Source: Ilex aquifolium (lineage: Eukaryota; Streptophyta; Magnoliopsida; Aquifoliales; Aquifoliaceae). Taken from it: a DNA stretch of 64,000 nucleotides. The stretch lies in assembly GCA_951799425.1 (NCBI GenBank), contig OX637398.1, forward strand, positions 23,136,270 through 23,200,269, given 5' to 3'. This document shows, one piece after another, positions 32,345-44,760 of the stretch (the first letter of the stretch is position 1; every line of letters begins with the position of its first letter). The position numbers and the translations under genes are program-made. The notes under the pieces were generated by a model that worked only from the letters and a program-made list of their open reading frames with translations, ran no database searches and had not been told where the DNA came from.

Positions 32345-34831
32345 AAGGAAGATGAATTTTTCTATCGAGGCCATATTCTGAATACACTGTCCGATCGATT
32401 GTATGATCTCTATGTATCGTTGAAGTCTCCATAAGAAATCTGGAATGCACAGAATAAAAAATATATTTCTGAGAAGTAAGATACGGACAAATTTGTAATT
32501 ATTAAATATTTTGAGTATAAGATGACTGATAACATACCCATCGTGAATCACGTCCATGAATTGCAAGTTCTAGTTAATAGACTCCGTAACGTTAAAGTCA
32601 CAGTTCCTGAGTCAATTCAACCGGGGGTGATTGTTGCCAAACTTCCTCCTACTTGGAATGATTATAGGAAGAAACTTATGCACATGACATAAGATTTTAA
32701 TGTAAAACAAATACAAAAGCATTTGAGGATTGAAGAAGAAAATAGAAAACGTGATGTCGTGTATTTGAGTTCTAAAGTGAACCATGTGTCTGAAAATGAG
32801 TGTACAAAAATTAGAAATTTTAGAAACATCTCAAAGTACAGAAGAGTTCTAGTTTTAAGAGAAAAAAAATAATTCCAACACGAAGAATGTCTCATGTTTT
32901 CATTGTGGTATGAAAGGTCACTATATTCTTGAATGTAGATACCATAAGAATGAAAAGAATGGCAGTTCACATTATACAAATATTGCAAACATGTTGGAAG
33001 AAGAGATCAAATATCTCATTGCTATAGTCTCAAATGTGAAGATTGGTATGATTATTGAACTGCACATGGAAACATCCAACAAATCTATTGATTGGTGGTT
33101 TGACTCTAGGGCTACGGGCCATGTTTTCAATGACAAAGACCAATTCTGGACTTATGAAAGTGTTGTAGATCAACAAGTGCTTATGGGAAATTATAACCCT
33201 GTGAAAGTGCTTGAAAAAAGGACTGTTGAACTTCAATTAACATCTAGGAAGAAACTGACTTTGGTTAATATTCTGCATGTTCCAAAAATTATGAAAAATC
33301 TTGTATCTACTAGTTTGTTGTGTAAAAAAGGCTTGGGTTAATTGCACTGGAGGTTTTCAAAGTATGGAGTTTGTCTCATTTTAGTCCCCAATATTTCAAT
33401 TGCATCATTTTGGTCCCTGAAGTATTAAATATGTTTCTAAATGATCCCTCAAGTAGACAGTGTCCACATTGCTAATGATTTTTTTATCATAAACTTGTCA
33501 CATGATACTTAAATATGGACAAAAAAATAATTTGGATAACTCTTGACTAATTTCTACTCAAATTTTGGTTAAATACCTACCTAAATTACACAGTTTTGGT
33601 CATGAGCTATCCAAATTTTGGTCAAAAGTTATCTATATTACACATTTTTTTGTCAAGAGCTACACAAATTTTGTTTAAGAGTTATCCAAATTATTTTTTT
33701 GTCATGCGACAAGTTTATGATAAAAAATCATTAGCAATGTAGACGCTTTCTGCTTGAAAGACCATATAGAAACATATTCAATACTTCAGGGACCAAAATG
33801 ATGCAATTAAAATATTGGGGACCAAAATGAGACAAATCTCATACTTTGGGGACCTCTAGTCCAACTAACCCAAAAGTATTTAAGGCCATTCTAGAGTTTG
33901 ATAAGATGATCCTTTTCTAAGAGTTGGATCTTTGTTGGAAAGAGTTATTCAAGTGATGGAATATTTAAACACGGTCTTGATCAATAAAAAAATCTCCACA
34001 TTCTGCTTATAATGTTGATTCTTGTTCTATATGGCTTGCTAGATTAGCACATTTAAATTACAAGTCTTTAAATTATATGTGTAAGAATGGATATATTTCA
34101 TATAAGCATAAAGAAAATGATAAGTGTGAAATATGCATTCAAGCCAAAATTACAAGGAAGCCTTTTCCTAAGGCAGAAAGAAATACACAAATATTAGAAT
34201 TAGTGCATTATGATAATTCTAATATTTGTGAATTAAATAGAGTTCTAACAAGAGGTGGTAAATGGTACTTTAAAACATTTATAAACAATTGTTTGAGATA
34301 TGCATATGAGTACTTAATGCAAACCAAAGAGGAAGTATTTACTTTTTTTAAATGTTATAAAGTGGAAGTAGAAAATCAAAAGAAAAAGAAAATAAAGATT
34401 CTCCATAGTGATAGTGGTGAAGAATAGTTTCGCAATGAATTTTATGCATATTGTGAAGAGTATGGTATTATACACCAAACATTATCACTGTATACATATG
34501 AACATAATGGTTTGGCTGTAAGGAAAAATAGGACATTAGTTGACATGATTAATGCAATTATTTTATCTGCAAAATTGCCTTTAAATTTATGGAGTGAAAC
34601 ATTATTTGTTGCATGTCATGTACACAATAGAATTTCATCTAGGAAAATGCATGTCTCACCTTATTAGTGATGGAATGGAAGAAAACCAAATTTGGACTAT
34701 TTTAGAGTTTGGGGGTGTTTGGCCTTTTACATATTAAAAAGACTAGATTAGGGCCAAAAGCAATTAGAAGTGTGTTTGTGGGATATGTAAAAAATTCAAA
34801 AGCATATAGGTTATTGGACATAGAGTCTAAT
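32345..34831 (+). pseudogene. Ty1/copia gag-pol relic (J), interrupted by a MITE and by F
   Basis: Heavily decayed plus-strand copia element: gag with LSDRLYDLYV-like and HVHELQ motifs (32345-32870), CCHC knuckle CFHCGMKGHYILEC (about 32893), protease with DSRATGH where DSGATxH is expected (about 33104), MITE insertion 33335-33871, GAG-pre-integrase HLNYKSLNYM and the CEICIQAK zinc-binding part (34050-34150), then integrase with HYDNS and HSDSG but AVRKNRT where the catalytic Glu should be (about 34515). Many stops. RT is absent because element F (34832) cuts it and its other side was lost. Confidence 0.85.
33335..33871. mobile_element. 537-bp Mutator-like MITE with long inverted ends
   Basis: Ends GGGTTAATTGCACTGGAGGT and, inverted, GGGTTAGTTGGACTAGAGGT. 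The inverted similarity continues well over 100 bp (TTTGGTCCC, ATGATGCAATT words on both arms). Flanks AAAAGGCTT (33326-33334) and AAAAGTATT (33872-33880) form a 9-bp target duplication with two mismatches, which points to the Mutator superfamily. No transposase. Confidence 0.85.
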
Positions 34832-35336
34832 TGTAACACCCCGAATTTTCTTTTATATATTTATAGAGATATATATATATAGTAAATAATATTTGTAAAG
34901 ATGTAGATATATGTAGTGACATAAAAATAAACCGTAGGAATAAATGCTATGGAGACAATTTGATTGGGAAGCTACGTGTCGAAGATGTTTAAACTTGGAA
35001 AGGGTGATTAGACAAGTTTCTAAAGGTTTTTAGGTCAAAATAATGCTTCCATTGAATCCGGAAGGTCGAACAACCTTGGGAGAGGTAATATGAGGTGTAT
35101 TGGAAGCTAGGAAGTATTTTGGAGTTAAAACCCACTTTAGAGTGAAATTGGGTAAAAAGTATCTTGGACACCTTCTAGTATTTTAGCCATAACTTTTTAT
35201 ACTTACATCCAATTGATCTGAAATTTAGACAGTAGATAGTAGACATCTAGGGCTACAAAAGTGTATCTCTTGGAAATTTTCCAATTCGACCTCTAAAGAG
35301 GTCTAAACTGCCCTGGAATTCGAAGCATCCAAAACA

Positions 35337-35390
35337 GTACCGGTACCCAGTACCGGTACCCCCGAACCAGTAGCTAATTGGTACCGGTAC
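35337..35390 (+). repeat. Palindrome array GTACCGGTAC in LTR1 of F
   Basis: Copies at 35337, 35350 and 35381. LTR2 (40453-40535) has five copies. Confidence 0.9.
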
Positions 35391-35775
35391 CCTTTGACTG
35401 GAGCCTTCCCGAACAGTAAAAAAGTCGGGATTTTGGGTTTTAAAACCCCATTCCAAGCCCTATTTGCCCCATTCTTCATCTCATCCTGACCACAAACATC
35501 TTAGAGCCATAGGAGGAGATAAAGAAAGGGAAAAACACCAAGATCGAGATAGATTCACACCTCATAGAAATCAAAACCGAAATTCCTAAAAAACACCATT
35601 CTTCTCCTCTCTTCCTATACACTTTCACTACACCCTTACCCACATCTCTTAGAACCCTAAGAGAAGACAAGAAGGAGTAGGAGAAGGGAGGAAGGAGATC
35701 TTTGGAGCTTGGGTTAGCTTACAACTCTTGGATTCAAGGTAGGGGTTTTCTCTCACTCTCTCACATTGAGGCTAG

Positions 35776-35851
<76 letters not shown>

Positions 35852-36853
35852 GTCTCTTTCTCTAAATCTTGGATATGTGTTAGGGAAATCTTTGATTCTT
35901 TATATTTTTGCAATCAATGCCATGTTTTGAACCATGTGATGGTTTGGTAACCATTTTATATTTCTTTTTCATCTTCAATCATTGATTTGTAAGGAAAATG
36001 GACTTTTCTCTTGGTAATTCCTTGGTTTTCACTTTCAAAACTTATAGTTTTATATTGTGCAACAAATGATGTTTATAATGATCTCTTGCATTTTTCTTAG
36101 TTGGTTATTGAAAATGTCGCATGCTATATTTGGGGATTTTTGAGATATGCTTATAAATTGGGTAAATTGGTTTGATGTTGTATCTCTAATGGGTGTGGGA
36201 TGACCATGGGTGTCCTTTGACGAGATGTCGTAGAATGGGTTAGTGCTTTGGTAAGACTAATCCATTCGTAGTGGGATTAGTGCTTTGGTAAGACTAAACC
36301 ACTATCGCTCACGTGGTGCCGTGTAAGAGGGTTAATATACTAATGTCTGGGTTGGATTTCGTCACTGCCATTGGTATGGTACACGCCCTTCCTAAAGGTT
36401 GGATATCTTTGATAAGATGTGTGTGTGTGTGTGGGCAAGACGTTACTCTAGGTGTCGATTCATGTGGATGCCTTACATCATTGTTGAGATACATGTACAT
36501 ATATTGCCGGAAATGTTCAAGTGTGAGTTATCGTTCATTGTACCAAATACGATTTCTGCAAGAGTTTTGGGGTAGTATGGGATGCCACAAGAACTTGTGA
36601 AAATGGTGTATGGTGGGATGGATTATGTTTTGGGAATTGATTCTTATTGGTATCTTGTGTTCATTTATTCTTTTAATTACCGTGGTTCCTTAAACTGGAG
36701 ATCTATTTAAATGCTCTGTTTTCCTTCAAAAGTTCTATACTATATTTGTGAAAATGAGACCGATCGAATTTTAAATGTTTTTTAAACCTTGTTTGGGTTT
36801 GGGAGAAATTTTCTACAGAGCTTCGTGCTCACCCCCTACCGCTAACATTTTCA

Positions 36854-36946
36854 GATTATATACTTGAGGAGGAGTTGGGAGTCGAGGAGCCCGCATATTG
36901 GGAGACTCTGATCGACGGGAGTGTAGATCCCGAGGTGGACATGTAG
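36854..36946 (+). other. Conserved 30-codon open frame in LTR1 of F
   Basis: DYILEEELGVEEP ... TAG, same in LTR2 at 42000-42092. Preceded by CTAACATTTTCAG. Confidence 0.55.
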
Positions 36947-37336
36947 AGATATAGCTTATTTTGTACTAGACTAGAGAATTTATTTTGAGATCATGTAAAG
37001 TCTAATATTTTGTTATTCCGCTGCAAGTGTACTTTAATTCTCTTGGAATGTAAATGCCATTGCTTGGCCTATTCTTTTGGGATGATAGTGTGGATATGAT
37101 ATATGGTGAATGGAAGTTTATTTTATGATGGTTAAATGGACCCTGTGTGGTCAAGTTAATAGAATTGCACAGGTTGTGATTTTTGGGTGGAGCTTCCTGT
37201 ACAAAGGAGACTCTGCCCAAATTTTGTTAAAAATTAAGAATGTTTCTTATTTGATGGATATATATTTAGTGCTCTCATGATGTGAATGTTTTAGAATGTA
37301 ATGCCGTCCAGGGTGGTATTTGGGGTGTTACAAAGT

Positions 37337-37348
37337 TGGTATCAGAGA
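37337..37348 (+). promoter_or_regulatory. Primer-binding site, F unit 1
   Basis: TGGTATCAGAGA, Met-tRNA type with the last base changed. The same change is at 42483-42494 in unit 2. Confidence 0.85.
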
Positions 37349-37491
37349 TTAGGCTTTAGGTCTTACATGGGAGTTGTAGGTTATGGATTACCACTAGAAA
37401 GGTAGGACTAGGTTGAAGGAACCGTAGGCTTGAATTTGTTTGAAGTTATGTGTTTATCAGATAGGTTAGATTCATGGTATATTTAGGTTAA

Positions 37492-38372
37492 GAGTTAATT
37501 ATTTGTTCGAATTCGATGAATGGTCTTGCTACGCAATCGAGTTTGTGGCCCCTGATGTAAAGGGGGCTAAACGCTTTGAACAAGATTTGAGGCCTTCTAT
37601 TCGCGAGAAGAGGGTCACACTCTGAATTCGAGAATACAAGTACCTGTCCGTGGACGTGAACGAGGACGTGAACTTGAACGTGGACGTGTACGTGGACGTG
37701 GACGTGATTGGACAAAGACCTCAGATAGTTCGAGAAGATGAAGTGACTCAGAATAGAACAAGCACTGACCCGCGCCAATGCTTTGCATGCGGAGAGTATG
37801 GGCACTTCAAACATAGATGCCCCTCGTTTCCCCCAAGGACCAAGCAAGCAACCGAGCAAGTACCAACAAACAAGCCACTTCTACAAAGGCCAACACTGCA
37901 GAGACCTCAGATAGCTCAAGGAGCGGGAAGCGTACCAGAGAGAGTAGGCACGGATGCACGCCGATGCTTTGCCTGCGGAGGTGTTGGGCACTTCAAAGAT
38001 AATTGTCCATTGCCTTCCACCAAGACCAACCAAGCAACGGGGCGAGTGAATGCAAACAGGCCACCGCTACGACAGCCATTACCACCACAGAGACCGTTAC
38101 AAGCTCATGCCCCCGGCGGCGCCAATCAAGGAAGGGTTTTTGCTATGACTCAACCGGAGGAAAATGCCTCCAACGCCATCGTGGAAGGTATCGTTCTTTT
38201 CTACGATTCTTGGGCCCGAATGTTATTGGATTCCTATGCGACTCGTTCTGTTGTACGTACTGCATATGCTGTGAAATTTGGATTGGGTTTCGAGGAAATA
38301 GAACGTACGGTATATGTTAATTTGCCTACGGGAGAACAAGGGGATACCAGCAGGGTTATTATATATATGTAA
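37492..38372 (+). pseudogene. gag: Gag C-terminal fragment with duplicated zinc knuckle, F unit 1
   Basis: Starts within the gag region homologous to the [11 protein letters not shown] part of G2, has one TGA (about 37623), then 240 open codons: acidic VDV repeats coded by a GTGGAC array, CCHC knuckle 1 (CFACGEYGHFKHRC), a linker, CCHC knuckle 2 (CFACGGVGHFKDNC), a Pro/Gln-rich linker and a protease start with DSYATRS in place of DSGATHS. The open stretch has no ATG (it begins GTG), so a protein start is not evident. A region of about 65 residues around the knuckle appears twice, while autonomous G2 has it once. It may help package its RNA if expressed (inference). Confidence 0.8.
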
Positions 38373-39385
38373 TCTTTGACTCTAAATTATATCTACTTGC
38401 TAGGAAATCATCATGTCTTGTCATTCTTGTTAATATTACCTTGTTCTAAAATATATTATGGTTGGGTAAACTCTAAATCTTATCTTATGCCTTCACAACC
38501 CTGGGTTACACAGGAGATGTGTTTTTCTCTTAATTTCTCATTTGTTCTTGATTCCAAACCTTAAATCTTACCTTGTTTTAACTATGTTATGCTTGGGTAA
38601 CCACTAATTCTCGTTGTATGCCTTCGAAACCTTAATTTTCAAGGAAAAGTGGGTTTTCTCTTGATTCCTTCCTTGTTCTTGAGATCTAAACTTGTTATTC
38701 ATTTGTTATTAAATTCTAACCTTAATATTCAATTGTTCTTGAGATCTAAGTTTGATAACTATTTATTCTTGATTTCCAAGCTTAATATTCATTTGTTCTT
38801 CATGGCCAGATTTGATATTCATTTGATTGATCCTAACCCTTGCGATTCATGTATTCTTGATATTTAATACTTGACATTCATTGGTTCTTGATTTCAAGAC
38901 TTGGTTGTTCCTTTGTTTTAATTTCCCCAGGCTTGATGATTCATTGGTTCTTGATAGCCAAATTTAATATTCATTTGTTATTGATTCTAACCCTTGTGAT
39001 TCATTTATTCTTGATATTCAATACTTGATATTCATTGGTTCTTGATTTCAAGACTTGACATTCAATTGCTCTTGATTTCAATACTTGATTTCTCATTGTC
39101 CTTGAGTTCAAAACTCGATACTCTTTAGTTCTTGGTTACAAAGCTTGATTATTTATTTGTTCCTTAATTCAAAATTCTAAAGATTGGTATTGACCAATAA
39201 AATGGTATTTTCGATGATATTATGTTAATTTTTCTTAAATTATTTCGTTGGAAAAATGTATATGGATTTGGAAGCTAACAGGGGAGGACAAGTCTGGTTA
39301 GGGTTCAACTGTAACCTTTGGTGGATTGTAATGTATATCAGAGTGTGCAGCGAACTAACGGAGTAAGGACTACAATGGGGAAACT
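38373..39385 (+). repeat. LTR-derived segment and degenerate array, F unit 1
   Basis: Same order as in C1: LTR leader-intron-like start (TTGACTCTAAATTATATCTACTTGC region), ~40-bp units with TTGTTCTTGA and CTTGATATTCATTTG, then ACCAATAAAATGGTATTTT and the ~100-bp linker. No pol. Confidence 0.82.
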
Positions 39386-39904
39386 ACGGAGAAGATTCAA
39401 CTCATCCGAGAGAGTCTACGCACGGCGCAAAATAGACAGAAGAGCTATGCGGACCACAGACGAAGACCCTAGGAATTCAAAGTGGGAGACTACGTGTTCC
39501 TCAAGGTTTCGCCCAAGAAAGGAGTATTTAGATTCGGCAAGAAGGGAAGGTTAGCGCCAAGATATATCGGATCGTTTGAAGTGATCAAAGCGGTAGGCAA
39601 TGCGGCGTATCAACTTCGACTACCAGCCCAGCTATCCGGAGTACATGACGTGTTCCACGTGTCGATGTTGAGAAAGTGTCAATCGGATGCAACGCCGGTC
39701 GTAGACTTGGAAGATATTGAAATTCAAAATAGAGCAACCTATGAAGAACAACCGTTGAAGATTCTCGATGCCAAAGAGAAGGTGCTCCGTAACAAGGTCA
39801 TCCGACTCGTGAAGGTTTTGTGGCGACATCATGGGGTGAAAGAAGCTATGTGGGAACCGGAGCAAGAAATGCGGGAGAAGTATCCATATTTGTTCGCTAC
39901 TTGA
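39386..39904 (+). pseudogene. pol: Integrase tail plus chromodomain, F unit 1
   Basis: Opens at TEKIQLIRE, has a TAG near 39470, then 140 open codons through GDYVFLKVSP, GKKGRLAPRY, FHVSMLRKC and the chromodomain (KVLWRHHGVKEAMWEPE) to the TGA at 39902-39904. Begins at the same pol position as C1 and G1, which shows a single founder. The stop codon abuts GAG|GTAAGT, a textbook donor-like sequence. Confidence 0.85.
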
Positions 39905-39907
39905 GGT

Positions 39908-39927
39908 AAGTTTCGAGGACGAAACTT
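39908..39927 (+). promoter_or_regulatory. Pre-PPT hairpin, F unit 1
   Basis: AAGTTTCG-AGGA-CGAAACTT. Confidence 0.7.
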
Positions 39928-39932
39928 TTTTT

Positions 39933-39943
39933 AAGGGGGGTGG
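39933..39943 (+). promoter_or_regulatory. Polypurine tract, F unit 1
   Basis: AAGGGGGGTGG followed by the LTR2 start. Confidence 0.75.
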
Positions 39944-39945
39944 AT

Positions 39946-40921
39946 TGTAACACCCCGAATTTTCTTTTATATATTTATAGAGATATATATATATATAGTA
40001 AATAATATTTGTAAAGATGTAGATATATGTAGTTACATAAGAATAAACCGTAGGAATAAATGCTATGGAGACAATTTGATTGGGAAGCTACGTGTCGAAG
40101 ATGTTTAAACTTGGAAAGGGTGATTAGACAAGTTTCTAAAGGTTTTTAGGTCAAAATAATGCTTCCATTGAATTCGGAAGGTCGAACAACCTTGGGAGAG
40201 GTAATATGAGGTGTATTGGAAGCTAGGAAGTATTTTGGAGTTAAAACCCACTTTAGAGTGAAATTGGGTAAAAAATATCTTGGACACCTTCTAGTATTTT
40301 AGCCATAACTTTTTATACTTACATCCAATTGATCTCAAATTTTGACAGTAGATATTAGACATCTAGGGCTACAAAAGTGTATCTCTTGGAAATTTTCCAA
40401 TTCGACCTCTAAAGGGGTCCAAACTGCCCTGGAAGTCGAAGCAGCCAAAACAGTACCGGTACCCAGTACCGGTACCGAACAGTACCGGTACCCAGTACCG
40501 GTACCCCCGAACCAGTAGCTAATTGGTACCGGTACCCTTTGACTGGAGCCTTCCCGAACAGTAAAAAAGTCGGGATTTTGGGTTTTAAAACCCCATTCCA
40601 AGCCCTATTTGCCCCATTCTTCATCTCATCCTGACCACAAACATCTTAGAGCCATAGGAGGAGATAAAGAAAGGGAAAAACACCAAGATCGAGATAGATT
40701 CACACCTCATAGAAATCAAAACCGAAATTCCTAAAAAACACCATTCTTCTCCTCTCTTCCTATACACTTTCACTACACCCTTACCCACATCTCTTAGAAC
40801 CCTAAGAGAAGACAAGAAGGAGTAGGAGAAGGGAGGAAGGAGATCTTTGGAGCTGGGTTAGCTTACAACTCTTGGATTCAAGGTAGGGGTTTTCTCTCAC
40901 TCTCTCACATTGAGGCTAGGG

Positions 40922-40999
<78 letters not shown>

Positions 41000-42478
41000 G
41001 TCTCTTTCTCTAAATCTTGGATATGTGTTAGGGAAATCTTTGATTCTTTATATTTTTGCAATCAATGCCATGTTTTGAACCATGTGATGGTTTGGTAACC
41101 ATTTTATATTTCTTTTTCATCTTCAATCATTGATTTGTAAGGAAAATGGACTTTTCTCTTGGTAATTCCTTGGTTTTCACTTTCAAAACTTATAGTTTTA
41201 TATTGTGCAACAAATGATGTTTATAATGATCTCTTGCATTTTTCTTAGTTGGTTATTGAAAATGTCGCATGCTATATTTGGGGATTTTTGAGATATGCTT
41301 ATAAATTGGGTAAATTGGTTTGATGTTGTATCTCTAATGGGTGTGGGATGACCATGGGTGTCCTTTGACGAGATGTCGTAGAATGGGTTAGTGCTTTGGT
41401 AAGACTAATCCATTCGTAGTGGGATTAGTGCTTTGGTAAGACTAAACCACTATCGCTCACGTGGTGCCGTGTAAGAGGGTTAATATACTAATGCCTGGGT
41501 TGGATTTCGTCACTGCCATTGGTATGGTACACGCCCTTCCTAAAGGTTGGATATCTTTGATAAGATGTGTGTGTGTGTGGGCAAGACGTTACTCTAGGTG
41601 TCGATTCATGTGGATGCCTTACATCATTGTTGAGATACATGTACATATATTGCCGGAAATGTTCAAGTGTGAGTTATCGTTCATTGTACCAAATACGATT
41701 TCTGCAAGAGTTTTGGGGTAGTATGGGATGCCACAAGAACTTGTGGAAATGGTGTATGGTGGGATGGATTATGTTTTGGGAATTGATTCTTATTGGTATC
41801 TTGTGTTCATTTATTCTTTTAATTACCGTGGTTCCTTAAACTGGAGATCTATTTAAATGCTCTGTTTTCCTTCAAAAGTTCTATACTATATTTGTGAAAA
41901 TGAGACCGACCGAATTTTAAATGTTTTTTAAACCTTGTTTGGGTTTGGGAGAAATTTTCTACAGAGCTTCGTGCTCACCCCCTACCGCTAACATTTTCAG
42001 ATTATATACTTGAGGAGGAGTTGGGAGTCGAGGAGCCCGCATATTGGGAGACTCTGATCGACGGGAGTGTAGATCCCGAGGTGGACATGTAGAGATATAG
42101 CTTATTTTGTACTAGACTAGAGAATTTATTTTGAGATCATGTAAAGTCTAATATTTTGTTATTCCGCTGCAAGTGTACTTTAATTCTCTTGGAATGTAAA
42201 TGCCATTGCTTGGCCTATTCTTTTGGGATGATAGTGTGGATATGATATATGGTGAATGGAAGTTTATTTTATGATGGTTAAATGGACCCTGTGTGGTCAA
42301 GTTAATAGAATTGCACAGGTTGTGATTTTTGGGTGGAGCTTCCTGTACAAAGGAGACTCTGCCCAAATTTTGTTAAAAATTAAGAATGTTTCTTATTTGA
42401 TGGATATATATTTAGTGCTCTCATGATGTGAATGTTTTAGAATGTAATGCCGTCCAGGGTGGTATTTGGGGTGTTACA
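39946..42478 (+). repeat. LTR2 of element F (2533 bp)
   Basis: Near-identical to LTR1. Differs by five instead of three palindromes (40453-40535), (TA)n length (40922-40994) and scattered substitutions such as those near 40420. Serves as 3' LTR of unit 1 and 5' LTR of unit 2. Confidence 0.92.
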
Positions 42479-42639
42479 AAGTTGGTATCAGAGATTAGGC
42501 TTTAGGTCTTACATGGGAGTTGTAGGTTATGGATTACCACTAGAAAGGTAGGACTAGGTTGAAGGAACAGTAGGCTTGAATTTGTTTGAAGTTATGTGTT
42601 TATCAGATAGGTTAGATTCATGGTATATTTAGGTTAAGA

Positions 42640-43518
42640 GTTAATTATTTGTTCGAATTCGATGAATGGTCTTGCTACGCAATCGAGTTTGTGGCCCCTG
42701 ATGTAAAGGGGGCTAAACGCTTTGAACAAGATTTGAGGCCTTCCATTCGCGAGAAGAGGGTCACACTCTGAATTCGAGAATACAAGTACCTGTCCGTGGA
42801 CGTGAACGAGGACGTGAACTTGAACGTGGACGTGTACGTGGACGTGGACGTGATTGGACAAAGACCTCAGATAGTTCGAGAAGATGAAGTGACTCAGAAT
42901 AGAACAAGCACTGACCCGCGCCAATGCTTTGCATGCGGAGAGTATGGGCACTTCAAACATAGATGCCCCTCGTTTCCCCCAAGGACCAAGCAAGCAACCG
43001 AGCAAGTACCAACAAACAAGCCACCTCTACAAAGGCCAACACTGCAGAGACCTCAGATAGCTCAAGGAGCGGGAAGCGTACCAGAGAGAGTAGGCACGGA
43101 TGCACGCCGATGCTTTGCCTGCGGAGGTGTTGGGCACTTCAAAGATAATTGTCCATTGCCTTCCACCAAGACCAACCAAGCAACGGGGCGAGTGAATGCA
43201 AACAGGCCACCGCTACGACAGCCATTACCACCACAGAGACCGTTACAAGCTCATGCCCCCGGCGGCGCCAATCAAGGAAGGGTTTTTGCTATGACTCAAC
43301 CGGAGGAAAATGCCTCCAACGCCATCGTGGAAGGTATCGTTCTTTTCTACGATTCTTGGGCCCGAATGTTATTGGATTCCTATGCGACTCGTTCTGTTGT
43401 ACGTACTACATATGCTGTGAAATTTGGATTGGGTTTCGAGGAAATAGAACGTACGGTATATGTTAATTTGCCTACGGGAGAACAAGGGGATACCAGCAGG
43501 GTTATTATATATATGTAA
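42640..43518 (+). pseudogene. gag: Gag C-terminal fragment, F unit 2
   Basis: Same as 37492-38372, with only two residue differences across the 240 open codons (Pro for Leu after the first knuckle, Thr for Ala near the protease end). The same TGA precedes it. Confidence 0.8.
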
Positions 43519-44345
43519 TCTTTGACTCTAAATTATATCTACTTGCTAGGAAATCATCATGTCTTGTCATTCTTGTTAATATTACCTTGTTCTAAAATAT
43601 ATTATGGTTGGGTAAACTCTAAATCTTATCTTATGCCTTCACAACCCTGGGTTACACAAGAGATGTGTTTTTCTCTTAATTTCTCATTTGTTCTTGATTC
43701 CAAACCTTAAATCTTACCTTGTTTTAACTATGTTATGCTTGGGTAACCACTAATTCTCGTTGTATGCCTTTGAAACCTTAATTTTCAAGGAAAAGTGGGT
43801 TTTCTCTTGATTCCTTCCTTGTTCTTGAGATCTAAACTTGATATTCATTTGTCATTGAATTCTAACCTTGATATTCAATTGTCCTTGAGATCAAAACTTG
43901 TTATTCATTGGTTATTGAATTCAAACCTTAATCTTCAATGGTTCTTGAGATCAAAACTTGTTATTCATTTGTTATTAAATTCTAACCTTAATATTCAATT
44001 GTTCTTGAGATCTAAGCTTGATAACTATTTATTCTTGATTTCCAAGCTTAATATTCATTTGTTCTTCATGGCCAAATTTGATATTCATTTGATTGATCCT
44101 AACCCTTGCGATTCATGTATTCTTGATATTTAATACTTGACATTCATTGGTTCTTGATTTCAAGACTTGGTTGTTCCTTTGTTTTAATTTCCCCAGGCTT
44201 GATGATTCATTGGTTCTTGATAGCCAAATTTAATATTCATTTGTTATTGATTCTAACCCTTGTGATTCATTTATTCTTGATATTCAATACTTGATATTCA
44301 TTGGTTCTTGATTTCAAGACTTGACATTCAATTGCTCTTGATTTC
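43519..44345 (+). repeat. LTR-derived array, F unit 2 (truncated right)
   Basis: Like 38373-39385 but with three extra 40-bp units (about 43840-43960). Stops at 44345 in mid-array at the junction with E''. Confidence 0.85.
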
Positions 44346-44760
44346 AGTACCGGTACTTTCTGCCCAGTTTTGCCTTTTTTCAACCATTTTTCATTTTCAA
44401 TTCATTCCAAACCTCCCAAAATCATCCAATACATGTTTGATAAGAATTCCCATATAAACATAATTTGTACAAGTTCCATTACAATTAATTTCATACGTTT
44501 ATACATCAAAATAGAATTTTCACAAAAGCTTTACAAAATAAACCATAAAAGCCACAAGTTGGCTTTCTTCAACCTTGGGGCTCGAATTGGGAGCCGTCCG
44601 CCAGTGTAAATCCCGCACCTGAAATATTTTTTCCACAAAGGGTGAACCACGCTCAATAGGGTATCTCCTAAAGAGGCTACTCCCCAACCTATATGCATAT
44701 GAAATGTTCACATGCCACAATTCAACAATTCACAACATTCCAATTTAGAATATGCACTCC
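44346..44760 (-). repeat. E'' LTR fragment 1 (minus orientation)
   Basis: Complement matches E LTR about 14690-15110. Begins inside a GTACCGGTAC palindrome, so the 3' end of this LTR was deleted together with the right part of F. Ends at TSD ACTCC (44756-44760), where G2 inserted. Confidence 0.85.

Larger units (their letters stand above)
34832..37332 (+). repeat. LTR1 of element F (2501 bp)
   Basis: TGTAACACCCCGAATTTTC to GGGGTGTTACA. GTACCGGTAC palindromes 35337-35390 (three), TTTTAAAA promoter-like element 35438-35445, ATG-free leader, donor-like AAG|GTAGGG (35738/35739), (TA)n 35779-35846, 93-bp frame 36854-36946. A segment at about 37129-37240 resembles the tail of LTR H. Confidence 0.9.
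34832..44345 (+). mobile_element. Element F: tandem LTR-internal-LTR-internal array, C1-type family
   Basis: LTR1 34832-37332, internal1 37333-39945, LTR2 39946-42478, internal2 42479-44345. The two units are near-identical. The second internal region is cut within its array, where a deletion joins it to E''. Left flank CTAAT (34827-34831); the right TSD is lost. The structure fits unequal crossing-over between LTRs followed by deletion. Confidence 0.9.

Noticed and set aside
35779..35846. Tyr-Ile repeat peptides in the F LTRs
   Set aside because: Translation of a (TA)n microsatellite.
37488..37859. Antisense frames rich in Val-His repeats (also near 12374, 42634 and 49790)
   Set aside because: They are the complement of the GTGGAC repeat in the gag fragment, with no conservation beyond that repeat.
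37650..38372. Intact 240-codon gene in F, repeated at 42796
   Set aside because: It is a gag-protease fragment. The open stretch starts at GTG with an in-frame stop upstream and no ATG, so I list it as a pseudogene and not a new gene.
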